Below are positions 1 to 8,598 of a DNA stretch of 9,191 nucleotides, one piece after another. Source of the DNA: Exiguobacterium profundum (GTDB taxonomy: Bacteria > Pseudomonadota > Alphaproteobacteria > Rhodobacterales > Rhodobacteraceae); the NCBI GenBank assembly GCA_013693875.1, contig CP059262.1, positions 3,493,633 through 3,502,823 on the forward strand. The letters are read 5' to 3'. The first letter of the stretch is position 1. Every line of letters starts with the position of its first letter. The translations under genes were made by a program, and so were the position numbers. A model generated the notes under the pieces. It made no database searches. It had not been told where the DNA came from and saw only the letters and a program-made list of their open reading frames with translations.

Positions 1-243
1 GCGCAGGTTTTCCGCAATCATCCAGCTGACGACAAACAGCAGTGTCTGGACCCCGAAAGTCAGACCGAAGGCCACGATCGTCCCGATCATCCCGGCGCTG
101 GAAAACTTGCGCAGCCCGTCGAAGGTTTCCAGCCCCGAAACCAGCGAAAGCGCCAGCGATGCCACATACATCAGCACAAACATCGGTCCCAGGCGCCGCA
201 AGCGGTCGATCATCGTGGGATTGGGGGAAGCTGCCTTCGACAT
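1..243 (-). CDS. Small membrane protein, N-terminal part (runs off the window)
   Basis: The first 81 codons are present; the rest lies beyond base 1. The ATG at 243 is chosen because GGGCAGG (250-256) ends 6 nt upstream of it and because it follows the stop of the vWA gene by only 16 nt. The protein starts MSKAASPNPT, has a basic stretch (DRLRRLG), then a first hydrophobic segment around residues 20-37 and a second around 51-77. It is therefore an integral membrane protein of at least two passes, with the N terminus probably cytosolic. I do not recognise the family. Its place directly after the membrane-anchored vWA gene suggests it is another envelope component of the same unit. No frame change is seen in the part present. 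Confidence 0.75.
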   Translation of the reverse strand, partial: MSKAASPNPTMIDRLRRLGPMFVLMYVASLALSLVSGLETFDGLRKFSSAGMIGTIVAFGLTFGVQTLLFVVSWMIAENLR

Positions 244-249
244 GAAAAA

Positions 250-256
250 CCTGCCC
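250..256 (-). promoter_or_regulatory. Ribosome binding site for the gene starting at 243
   Basis: The minus strand reads GGGCAGG followed by TTTTTC and then ATG, a purine-rich site at a usual spacing of 6 nt. It lies in the 16-nt gap after the vWA stop and supports the start at 243. Confidence 0.5.
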
Positions 257-259
257 TTG

Positions 260-3008
260 TCACATATCGCCGGAACGTCGCTTGAGACGCACCGTCCGGC
301 CCGGATCCAGATCGTTGTGAAGGACATCTCCCCAGTCCAGCCGGTATTCGGTCAGGTGCGGGCGGTTCTTCTTCACTTCGACAAAGCTCTCGCCGACGTT
401 CTGCGACGTCCAGGCAGGCGCAGACTTGCTCAAATCCAGAAGCGCTCCGCCGAATGTCGCCTTCAGGCGCATGCCCTCCACTTTGCGCACCTCGTCGGGA
501 TTGCCGGTGAAAAGGGCAAACCAGGCCTTCCACCAGACACTGTTCTTGCGGTCAAGCCGCTGATAGCGCGGTGGCGAATCGCCGTCCGTGATCTCGGCCG
601 AAGAGCCGCGCGGGAAGCGTTTGGTTGTCACCAGCGCGACGATGCCGCGCAGGAACATCGCCATCAGCAGCAGGGCGAACAGGTTCAGCGCGCAGGACAG
701 GCCGAACGGCAGGGCGGGGACCGGAACCGACAGTTTCAGACCGGCTTCGGCGCTTTGCAGGCCCGCGGTCCCGATAGCTGACCGTCACGTTGCGCACGTC
801 TGTCCCGGTCAGCAGGTTTTCGATCCCGATGCCGCACAGGCACCAGAACCGGGTGGACGGGCGGATCTCAAGCGCGTGGACCGCCGATCCGGGGGCGGAC
901 AGAAGCGGCTCGAACCTCAGCAGCTTACCTGTCAGCCCCGAGGCGGCGACGGTCACATGATCGCGCGCCGCCGCAGGGTCGGGCTGCTCCAGCAGGCCGG
1001 TCATCGAGAATGAGGCGCCGAACTGCCCGGTCAGCAGGTCGCCGCCAGGAACTTCCAGCATGTCGGCAGGGCCGCCCTGCGGGGGCGAGACACCGAATCC
1101 AGCTTCAGGACAAGATCGCCCACGACAAGCGCGACCCGGGTCTGAAGTTGCGCCGCAGACCCGGCCCAGTCCTGCGCGGGGGAGGCCGTGATCGACAGCG
1201 CCTGCGCGCCCGACAGGACATCTTCGGCACTTGCCTGCCCCGTGCGGACCACCGCATAGCGCCGGGTTTCGCGGCAGCAAACGGCAGGGCTTGCCGAAGG
1301 CCGACCGTTCCGCCCGACTCGTCCCTGATCTCGAACCCCGGCGGCAGGACACTGTCCGCAAAGCTGATCGCGCCGTCGGTCTGCGCGTCTGCCCCGACAT
1401 CGAAGCGCATCACGACCGATCCTGTCTCGCCGGGCGTGACGGTCGAGGTGATTTCGTCCAGGTTGCAGCCAGCGCAGGACGGGTCCGGCGGGACCGGCGA
1501 AAGGGTAATCTGCGCCACGTTGTCGATGACTTCGAACTCGACCGGCTCCGAGAACGGAGACACAAAGCCTGGAATGCGCACCTGTGCGCGCGCCGAATAC
1601 AGGCCGACGTCGCCAGCAACCCATCCGGCCTCGCCCCGATCCGCGGCAGGGTTCATCGCCATGGCATCGACGCGGCGTTCCGGCCCGTCCAGTTGCAGAA
1701 ACATGCTCAACCCGGCCGACAGGGCCGACAGGGGCACCGTCTGCGGCACGGCCCCGTCCAGAACCTGGGCCGCGAACAGATAGTCATGACCCTTTGCCAG
1801 CCGTCGCCGTCCGGTGGCGTCCGGCAGAACCTCGTTGCCGGTATCGGGGTCGATCAGCACCAGTCGGGCAATGGCGGCTGTCTGGAACAACAGAAAGACG
1901 CTGTCTTCCGAGACCGGCCCGGTGAAGGTCATGTCATGGCGACCGGGCGCGAGCGTGGTCTGAAACCACAATTGCTGAACCAGCCCACGCCGCGGGCTGG
2001 CATTTTCAAGACCAGAGTCCGGGTGGCGCATCACCACCTCGACTTTCCTTTTCTCGCTTGCCTTGCCCAGGTCGCTAAGCAAAGTTGGCCAGTTCGACGG
2101 GTACGCCCGCACCGACACCTTCCACGGCGGTCGAAACCACGACGATGCGCGAAATGGACAGGGGCGAAGTGATCGCAATCGAGTCGGGAGAAGCGCCCTT
2201 TCCCACCCATTGCGCCTGCTGCGTCAGATCGACACCCGAGACCTCGCCCACGATCTCGCGCAGCGCCGCCCAAAGCGCCTGGGAATCGGTCACGAAGCGC
2301 GACCCCTGCAATTCGCCTACCGGGTCCCGGTCGGGTCCGTTGAAGGCTTCCAGAAAGGCGTCCCGCACGCCCTGGTCCTTCAGGCCGTCGCGCAGGCGTT
2401 GCGCATCCCCGGGGCTGGCGATGAACAGGTACTGGCATGGACCGGCCCGCTGAAAGCCGCCCTGTATTCCTGAAACCGCGCCGTCAGCTCGGTTTGGCAT
2501 GGCCGCCCGCCAGCGCGTCGTCATTGTACTCGCCGTCAGAGATGACGACGATCACGACTTCCTCGCCCGGCCGGGCGGCGCGTGCCGCCTCGCCCAGGAT
2601 GATCTCGATCGGGCCGTAGGGCGTTCCGCGATTTGCGTCTTCGGCGCGAAAATCGGCGCCGATTCCATCCAGGGCGGACTGATGCGTGGCTTGCGATGAA
2701 ATCTCGTAGGTCCGGACCGCCTCGCGCAGCACCGGCGGCAGATGTGGCAGGTTCGCCGGACCCAACGCTTCGAAGCTGTAACCCTCATTGGCATAGGTGT
2801 CGAAGTTCAGTGTCAGCAGGCGGTCTGCACCGGCGCGGCCGTCCAGGGTTCCCGCCAGCAGCTGCATGCCAAAGGCCGGAAGCCGGTAGATCGATTCCAT
2901 CGACCCGCTGGTATCGAAAAGGATCGCCACGACCCGCGCCTCGGTCTGGCTTGCGAAGCACGCCACCGACACCATTGCTGCCGCGATCAGGCCCGCAAGC
3001 CGCTTCAT
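260..3008 (-). CDS. Secreted, membrane-anchored vWA-domain protein (about 916 aa, interrupted by six frame changes)
   Basis: The start ATG at 3008 is preceded by AAGGGGA at a 7-nt spacing and begins a signal peptide (residues 1-24, ending QTEA). A vWA domain follows (about 25-200) with all metal-site elements visible: D32-T-S34-G-S36, T129 and D158 in VISDGE. After it come about 550 residues of probably beta-rich extracytoplasmic sequence, including CAGC near residue 512. One membrane segment lies near 770-792, then a cytosolic tail of about 120 residues rich in Lys/Arg, ending SGDM. Frame changes lie near 2490, 2433, 2079, 1265, 1093 and 772; four fit a lost base and two a gained base. Corrected, the length is exactly 917 codons with the stop, so assembly error is likelier than decay. 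vWA domains bind protein ligands through a divalent metal. The ligand here is unknown. The start overlaps the upstream stop (ATGA), so translation is probably coupled. Confidence 0.85.
3005..3008 (-). other. ATGA start/stop overlap between the 583-aa gene and the vWA gene
   Basis: In the corrected frame the upstream gene ends CGC CAA TGA, and the ATG of the vWA gene uses the first bases of that same ATGA. Such overlaps usually mean coupled translation. In the raw sequence a frame change near 3041 hides this and makes the upstream gene appear to run into the vWA gene as one fusion. Confidence 0.65.
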
Positions 3009-4757
3009 TGGCGCATCCCCTTCAACACTTCTGCCGCCCCGGAAATCGTAAAGCGATGGCACTTCGTCGGCCCCGAACCCGTAGGGGTGGCCTTGCGGTG
3101 CCTGCATCCTGCGGGCGCACCAGGTCACGAATTCGGCCCAGAAGGGCAGCACGCGCGTGCTGAAATCCTCGGAAAACGCGCGCGCCACGCCCAGGTCATG
3201 GTCGCTGTCCTCGACCAGGATCAGCGCGGGGCCGGTCTGCGCGGGGCCGGTCTGCACCGGGCCGCCGCGCACCAGGCCCAAGGGCTGCGCGGCCCGGAAG
3301 AAGGCATCCGCCCGCTTGCGCCATTCCTCATGAAACTGCCGTGCTCCGCTCTCCGGCCTTCGGAAGCGCGGGCGTCAGGGTCATCTCCGTCGATCTCACC
3401 AGCCGCGGCTGACGCAGCAGGGCGAAAGCGCGGACCCGGTCTTCGCGGCCCGCGGCCGCCTCGCGCAGGTCCAGGTCATCAGCGGCGGGTGGCAGCGGCA
3501 TCACCGCAAGCCGATGCGCCTGAAGCGGAAACAGCGTTGCCACCACGTCGGAAAGGGTTGCGGCAAGCGTGAATTCCAGCCGCGCCGAATTCTGCGTGGG
3601 GCCTTGCCCCGCCGAAAGCCGCAACAGGGCGACCCGGCGCAGCCGGGCGGAAGCTGCGATCCGGCAATCCGTCCTGACCGGACTTTCTGTCGCCGAGAAG
3701 GGCGAAGACAGCGTGCCCCATTCAAGAAAGGCCCGCGTCACGCGCGACAGCGGCAGATAGCCCACGGCCCGTTCGTACGGAAGGCGGACGGCGGTTTGGG
3801 CCTGATAGCCCTCGGCCGCCATCCGGTCGGCCCCCCTCGGTGGGGAAGGCATAATCGCGGGCGAAGCAGTATTCGCGCACCGGGCGGTCGTTGTCGGTCA
3901 GCATGCGAAGGCTTCGCTGCGCCGGCAGCACGCTTTCAACCCTGCGGGCCAGGCCATCCACCATCATCCGGCTGCCCGCGGCATAGGACAGCCCGTGATC
4001 TGCCAGGGGCAACACGCGCTCGATCGGTGACCCGATATGAACGCGCAGCATCTCAAGCCCGGAAAGCCCCTGGACCGCGGCGCCGCCGATGCGGAATTGC
4101 CGGGTGCGGTCAAGGTCGCGGCGCTGCTGGATGTCTCCGTCCTGCAACCGGGTCTCGGCCACCACCTCGAACAACCGCGCCAAGCCTGCCCGGCTGACCG
4201 TGATGCCGAACTGGCTCAGCATCCTTGGGCTGGCCGTGGCCCAGATTTCGCGCAGCCGCCGTTGGCCGACCCATTGTGCCGCCCCGGCGCCCCCGCAAGC
4301 TCGCGCACCGTCATCAGCAACAGCTCTGCCGGTCCGTCGGCCGGATGGGGCATGATCGCGCCATAGGCCCTGTGGAAATCCGCGAGTGCCTGGCGCTTTT
4401 CGGCCGGGGTTCCCGTCCGGCAAGCGCCCTGCCAAGCTGGTCCGCCAGGAACGGGCTGGTGGGATAGGTGCCCGTCGTCACGACGGTCATCGACTCGCGC
4501 GCGGTGTCGTCGGCAACGCCCGCCAGGCAGGAATCGGCAAGGTTCCAGCGGTCGTCGATCACCCCGACGGGCGAAAGACCGCTGCCCACGCCAATCTGCG
4601 CCAGCGGAAGGGACTGCACCCAGGTCAGCAGGTCGGTCTCGCCGCGGTTGTGGAAGACCGGCGTCATCGCCCGGCTTGTCGCGTCGACGGAAAACCGGGC
4701 GTCGCGATCAAGGTAAGTGGGCGTGGCTTCCGCGTGTTTCGCATGGAGGATCAGCAT
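3005..4757 (-). CDS. Uncharacterised 583-aa protein, possible second half of a degenerate helicase (five frame changes)
   Basis: The apparent start is the ATG at 4757 (MLILHAKHAEATPTY). It has no ribosome binding site, lies 15 nt after a TAA and is in the same frame as the gene before it, so it may really be the C-terminal half of that protein. No signal peptide or membrane segment is seen; it is probably cytosolic. Frame changes near 4411, 4292, 3833, 3358 and 3041 (two losses, three gains) fit single-base errors; three are at G or C runs. Corrected, it is exactly 584 codons. Near residues 511-546 the stretch LILVEDSDHDLG and a following WC recall, in order, the end domain of DUF1998-type helicases, whose usual cysteine cluster is absent here; a helical segment near 393-412 would match the part before it. 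That likeness is by eye and weak. Otherwise I do not recognise the family. Confidence 0.7.
3016..3022 (-). promoter_or_regulatory. Strong ribosome binding site for the vWA gene
   Basis: The minus strand has AAGGGGA, then 7 nt, then the ATG at 3008. It is the best Shine-Dalgarno match in the window and fixes the vWA start at the signal peptide rather than further upstream. Confidence 0.7.
3226..3255. repeat. Perfect 15-bp tandem duplication
   Basis: GCGGGGCCGGTCTGC occurs twice back to back, followed by a shorter imperfect trace. It lies inside the 583-aa gene, and being 15 bp it adds five residues (QTGPA) without changing frame. It looks like a slippage duplication in a linker just before the conserved-looking LILVEDSDHDLG stretch. 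Confidence 0.85.
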
Positions 4758-4772
4758 CGCACGCAGATGCGC
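4758..4772 (-). other. 15-nt gap that may be coding (in-frame TAA junction)
   Basis: The gap between the TAA at 4775-4773 and the ATG at 4757 is a multiple of three, so both genes share one frame. No Shine-Dalgarno sequence is present. Read through, the gap encodes AHLRA, which would join the flanking sequences into a smooth helical stretch. A single T in place of C (TAA for CAA) would explain the break. Confidence 0.5.
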
Positions 4773-6475
4773 TTACCACAGGTCACTGCCCTTGTCCAGC
4801 CTGGACTCGGGGCGGTAGTCGATCATGGCAAGGCTGTGATCGCGGTGCGGTCCGAAATCCGCGCCCTTCACCTGATGTCTCTGGTCGATGGCCGAAAGCA
4901 TCGGCAGGTTGCCCACCCGAGCGTCCAGACCGTGGCGGCTTTCCGCCTGAACGACCACGCACAGGTCGGCGCGGGCCGGGACAAGAACCTGAAGCCGGTT
5001 GAAGGTCGCACGCAACAGCCCGATGTCCAGGGCGTCTGCCTGAAGCATCACGATCCCGCCCAACCGCCAGAGAAGTTGTTCGAATTCGGCGCTGTCGCGC
5101 AGGATCTCTTCAAGAGCCTCGGGATCGGCCAGCACGATGTCGGCCTTGGGGCGCCGTTGCGCCGCATCGCCCGGCCGGGGCGCTGCGGGCCGCAATCCGA
5201 TGTCGGTGATCCAGCCGATGGCCAGATCGCCCTCTCGCCCCCGAAAGGCCGCATCCAGCTGGTTGCGCACCTCCTGGAGCGAACCCGCGGGGCAAAGCAC
5301 CAGCAGGCTGCTGCCTTTGTCCAGCACCTCGCGTGCCAGAAACTCGGCCAGCCGACCGACGAGTGCCGGGGTCAGGGCGCCTTCAAGATAGGTCTGGCTT
5401 GCCCGTCCATCCGCGGGAAAGGCCACCTGTCTGGGACCAGCGCTTTGCCCCGGATCGGCCTCGAACCTTGCCTTCAGCTGCAGCACCGCCCCAAGTTCAC
5501 GGCCCAGTGTGGCCAGCGCTGCGGGCAGCACCGGCGACCAGGCCGCGGGCTCGGGCGGCGCCGGACGTCGGGCATTGGCCGCGTCTGTGGCGCAGGCTCT
5601 GCGCGCAGCATCAGACGCCCGCGGTCCAGCAGGAAGACCAGCGGCCCGATCCACAGGAGATTCAGGACCGCCTCGGAAACCGGAAGCGGATTGGCGGACA
5701 GGGCCACGACCGAAGGCAGGGCCAGAAACAGCAGCAGGGCGCCCGCGGCCAACCACAAAGTGATCGTGCGCTCGGCCCCGCGCGCCGTGCGGCCCGCAGC
5801 CGCGAACCACGGCGCCCTCTCACCAACCGGATCACCCACGCCACCGGCAGCACCAAGACCAGCACCGCGCCCCAAGCGATGCCGATCAGCAGATTGGCCA
5901 GCATCGAATAGGCCATCACATGGCTGGCGAAGTTGCCGTCGATCCCGGATGAATAGCGGTCGTTCAACCAGTCGATCACCCGGACCGGCGATCCGCTGCC
6001 GCAGGCCAGACCAAAAGCCGCGTCCAACCAGTCGAACCCCGGCACCCTGCTCGCGGCTGCTTCCAGAATGCCGTCCAGGCTCAGGGCATCCACCATGGCG
6101 TTGGGAACCAGCGGCATGACGATGAAGGGCAAGGCGCAGACCAGGATCAGCAGCGGCAGACTGGCCCACGCCGACCGCGGCGCAATCAGCCCGCACAGGG
6201 CGACATCGACCATGCACACCAGGAAAAGTGCGAGGGCACAGCCGCTTACCGGGCCAGGAAGATCGGCACCGCACGAATCGTGAAAGGTCCGGCCGGTCAG
6301 GGCCGCCAGCGTCGGCAGGCCAAGGCCATCGACCAGCAGCACCAGAACAAGGCAGAGCGCCAGCAGAAGCGCCAGCCAGGGGCCGCCCAGCACATCAATC
6401 CAGCCGACATGCGCCAGCCATGGATGTCATGCGTCCCGGCCTTTCCGGGGCAGTGTCCGTCTGGCCTTCGCTCAC
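4773..6475 (-). CDS. Six-pass membrane protein with cytosolic pseudo-helicase-like domain (567 aa, three frame changes)
   Basis: The start is the GTG at 6475, which overlaps the upstream stop as GTGA. Six hydrophobic segments lie near residues 32-50, 79-98, 104-123, 191-215, 239-259 and 267-283. Arginine-rich loops (216-238 and after 283) put the N and C termini inside. Cysteines 68 and 158 fall in the two outer loops. After a proline-rich linker (about 295-312) comes an alpha/beta domain (311-567). Its stretches line up in order with superfamily 2 helicase motifs: DGRASQT (356-362) where motif I is expected, LLVLCPAGSLQE (391-402) as Ia, DIVLADPEAL (446-455) as Ib, MLQADALDI (477-485) as motif II, and VVVQAES (507-513) as motif III. 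The Walker A lysine and the DEAD acidic pair are missing, so no ATPase activity is expected. Frame changes lie near 6413, 5821 and 5560; corrected, it is exactly 568 codons. It ends in TAA, the only complete gene here not ending in TGA. Confidence 0.75.
6472..6475 (-). other. GTGA start/stop overlap
   Basis: The upstream gene ends CCG CGG TGA, and the next gene starts at the GTG (GTG AGC GAA) that overlaps this stop. It supports coupled translation of the two membrane proteins and shows that the corrected reading frames end where a natural junction would be. Confidence 0.6.
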
Positions 6476-7603
6476 CGCGGCACCCCGCTTCCCGAGGAGA
6501 GCCTGAGCCGCAGTTCATGAACCGTCGCGGTCGTCTCGATCGACAACGCGCCCCCCGCAGGTCAGGGGCTTCGATGTCGATCCGGGATTTCTGGCCGATA
6601 ACCGGCGCGGCCAGCGCGGATCTCAGCTTACTCACGATGCTGGTGCCCCGGCCCATGGTCTGCGCAAGCCGATCAGCGATCAGCCGTTCCAGCTCCGGGT
6701 TCGGCGGCAGGGTGCGGCCCTCGGTTTCATGCCGCAACTGCTCGGCAAAACCTTCCACCAGGTCGGCCTGCGACAGGTCATCGCCGATCTGGAGTCCATT
6801 CAGGGCAAGGCGCAGATGGCTTAAGCTATCCTGCGGCTCGCCGACGCGACATAACGACCCGCTCCGACGGTCGCCACCAGGTCCCGGTCCTGTTCAAGAT
6901 GGCCAACCAGGAACCCCTGGGCCTTGCGGCGCCGCTTGTGCAATCCCCACCAGACCCCGGCCATGACCAGAATCGAAAGGACCAGCAGCGGCAGGATCAC
7001 CCAGACATAGCTTTGCAGGACCAGCGTCACCGCCTTGGCCAGGTCGAACCCCGTGACAAGGTTGCGTGATCGGGCCACTTCCCACAGCAACGGCGGCAGG
7101 CAGAAGGCGAAAATCGCCACCAGCGGATGCTGCAGCGCCGAAGGGCGCAGCATGTTCTCCTCTGATGCGATAACGGTTGCGAAGGCATCATCGCGGCCAG
7201 GCAGCCGTGCCCGCAGATCCCGCACCGCGTCGCCGCGGCGGGACACGGCTTGCGCAATGCGCATTTCCGCGTCGCCGATGCGGTTGTGCAGGGTCTGGAT
7301 CAGCCCTGCCACCTGCTCCTTGCCTTCCGGGCTGCGCGGCGTGTGGAAGTTGCCCAGTTGCACCAGGATTCGCCGTCGCGCGTCCCGGGCGTCATCGCTT
7401 TCGTCGGCCAGAAGAGCATCGACAACGGCATCCTGCGTCACCTGGGCGCTCTGGAAGGCCGTCGTGAATTCGATCCGGGCATTCAGGATCCGGTCCCGCC
7501 GCGGCTGGGAAAAGAAGATGCCCTTGCGCCAGGCGCGTTTCAGCGCGTCAATCGCCCGGGACATGTCATCCTGATCGGACTTGGCCGCCAGAAGGTACGC
7601 CAT
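6472..7603 (-). CDS. Two-pass membrane protein with soluble flanks (about 377 aa, two frame changes)
   Basis: Residues 1-155 (from MAYLLAAKSDQ) are charged and mostly helical, with many Arg, Asp and Gln, and could form coiled coil. Two hydrophobic segments follow near 159-176 and 197-220, then a basic KRRRK stop-transfer stretch and a cytosolic C-terminal region of about 155 residues ending SGSGVPR. No signal peptide is seen, so both ends are probably cytosolic with a short outer loop. Frame changes near 6849 and 6553 each fit one lost base, the second in a G run; corrected, it is exactly 378 codons. The start is uncertain. The ATG at 7603 has GGAGG directly against it, too close to act as its binding site. 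An ATG at 7564 follows AGGA and comes 1 nt after the upstream stop, but third-base composition says this frame is already coding before it. It may be the second half of the preceding gene. Family not recognised. Confidence 0.75.
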
Positions 7604-8573
7604 CCTCCGTCTGGTCACGCGAAGCGACCGCCATTTGCTGGATGCGGATGCGCGCCCCGGCCTCTACCGGCAAGGACATGGCATCCACCTCGGCCTTCAC
7701 CTCACTGATCGAGGCCAGGGCGGGCTTGTCTTCTTCGGGGCCGGTGGCGGCAGCGCCTTGCGCCTGAAGCTCTTCCAGCGCCTGCCACAGCCGTCTGGCA
7801 AGATACTCTGACCGCATCGCCGGGCGGCTTTGCGGCGCGGGCATCTCCATCCAGAAGGACCGCCTGCCAGTGTCCCCGGCAAGCTTCAGCGCGGCCGAGG
7901 CTTCGCGGTCGCCCAGCATATCGACCAGGGCGCGCAGCTTGAAGAACTGGATTGCCTCGGCGTCGGCATGGGCATTCCCGGCCTCGCCGTTCGACAGGAA
8001 GAACATCCCGGTCAGATGAAAGTCCTTGGTGTCCCGCAACTGGGTGATCAGCCGCGTCGATGCCAGGGCGTCCTGCCGGGGCACATGGCCGCGGTCGCGC
8101 ACAACGATCCAGGCCCCGAACATCGCGCTTACCAGCGCGCCCTCGTCCGCGCTCGCCCGTTCCCGGCGCAACAGTGCCAGGGCTGCCCCCAAGGCATCGA
8201 GCACCGCCCGCCCGGGCGGCGACAGAAGGTCCGCGCGCCCGGGCTGGGCCCTGATCGCGCCCGCGTCCTTCTCCAGCACGGCGTAGTCCGGCGCTGACAG
8301 GACGACAACCACCGCCAGGCGGCGCTCTTGCGCCGCAACCAGGTCGCGCGTGGCCGAAACCAGTTCGCCCGCCATGCCGGTATCGACCTGCGAGAAATCC
8401 TCGGGGAACGCACCCAGAAGCGGGTCCAGATCCATCGCCCCTGCCGCTGGCGGCACCGCGTCCCAGAAGAAGACGTCCCGCTGGACCGGGTAAAGATCCA
8501 GCGCAAGCGTCCGCACATGTCGCCGGAAATCCCAGCTGGTGTCGGCGTTTATGACAATCAGCGTGGCGGCCAT
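7566..8573 (-). CDS. Uncharacterised soluble alpha/beta protein (335 aa as read)
   Basis: The ATG at 8573 follows the upstream stop by 25 nt, with only a weak GGAA about 8 nt before it. The frame is open and strongly coding throughout. Hydrophobic strand-like stretches recur: ATLIVIN at the N terminus, RLAVVVVLSA, GAWIVVRDRG and TGMFFLSNGE. They alternate with acidic and helical parts, the pattern of a Rossmann-like or related alpha/beta fold. No Walker A, vWA metal site or other catalytic motif is evident, and no membrane segment is seen. The last 12 codons before the stop use G or C at the third base in only 4 of 12, very unlike the rest, while another frame looks coding there. The true protein may therefore continue into the next gene after a one-base gain near 7604, giving about 700 residues with two membrane segments. 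The family is not recognised. Confidence 0.85.
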   Translation of the reverse strand: MAATLIVINADTSWDFRRHVRTLALDLYPVQRDVFFWDAVPPAAGAMDLDPLLGAFPEDFSQVDTGMAGELVSATRDLVAAQERRLAVVVVLSAPDYAVLEKDAGAIRAQPGRADLLSPPGRAVLDALGAALALLRRERASADEGALVSAMFGAWIVVRDRGHVPRQDALASTRLITQLRDTKDFHLTGMFFLSNGEAGNAHADAEAIQFFKLRALVDMLGDREASAALKLAGDTGRRSFWMEMPAPQSRPAMRSEYLARRLWQALEELQAQGAAATGPEEDKPALASISEVKAEVDAMSLPVEAGARIRIQQMAVASRDQTEDGVPSGGQVRSG

Positions 8574-8598
8574 CGGGGATATTCCGGCGACACGTGCA

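Noticed and set aside
552..1400. A 282-codon minus-strand open frame as a gene of its own
   Set aside because: Only its middle part (about 1093 to 772) has coding composition and continues the vWA protein. The two ends are out-of-frame readings of the same gene.
2940..2965. Lipoprotein signal at Cys17 of the vWA protein
   Set aside because: The residues before Cys17 are Ser-Val-Ala, with no Leu, Val or Ile at the -3 position. A normal cleavage after QTEA fits better.
2484..3281. Fusion of the upstream protein to the vWA domain
   Set aside because: The raw frame runs through, but a one-base correction near 3041 restores an ATGA stop/start overlap. A strong binding site and signal peptide mark the true start at 3008.
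4386..6119. A 577-codon open frame on the plus strand
   Set aside because: It lies wholly antisense to three corrected minus-strand frames with signal-rich proteins. Its product is rich in Arg, Pro and Ala without domain logic, as expected for a shadow frame in high-GC DNA.
260..7603. Programmed ribosomal frameshifting
   Set aside because: Sixteen sites in four genes, in both directions and without a shared slippery motif, are too many for a programmed mechanism. Indel errors explain them more simply.
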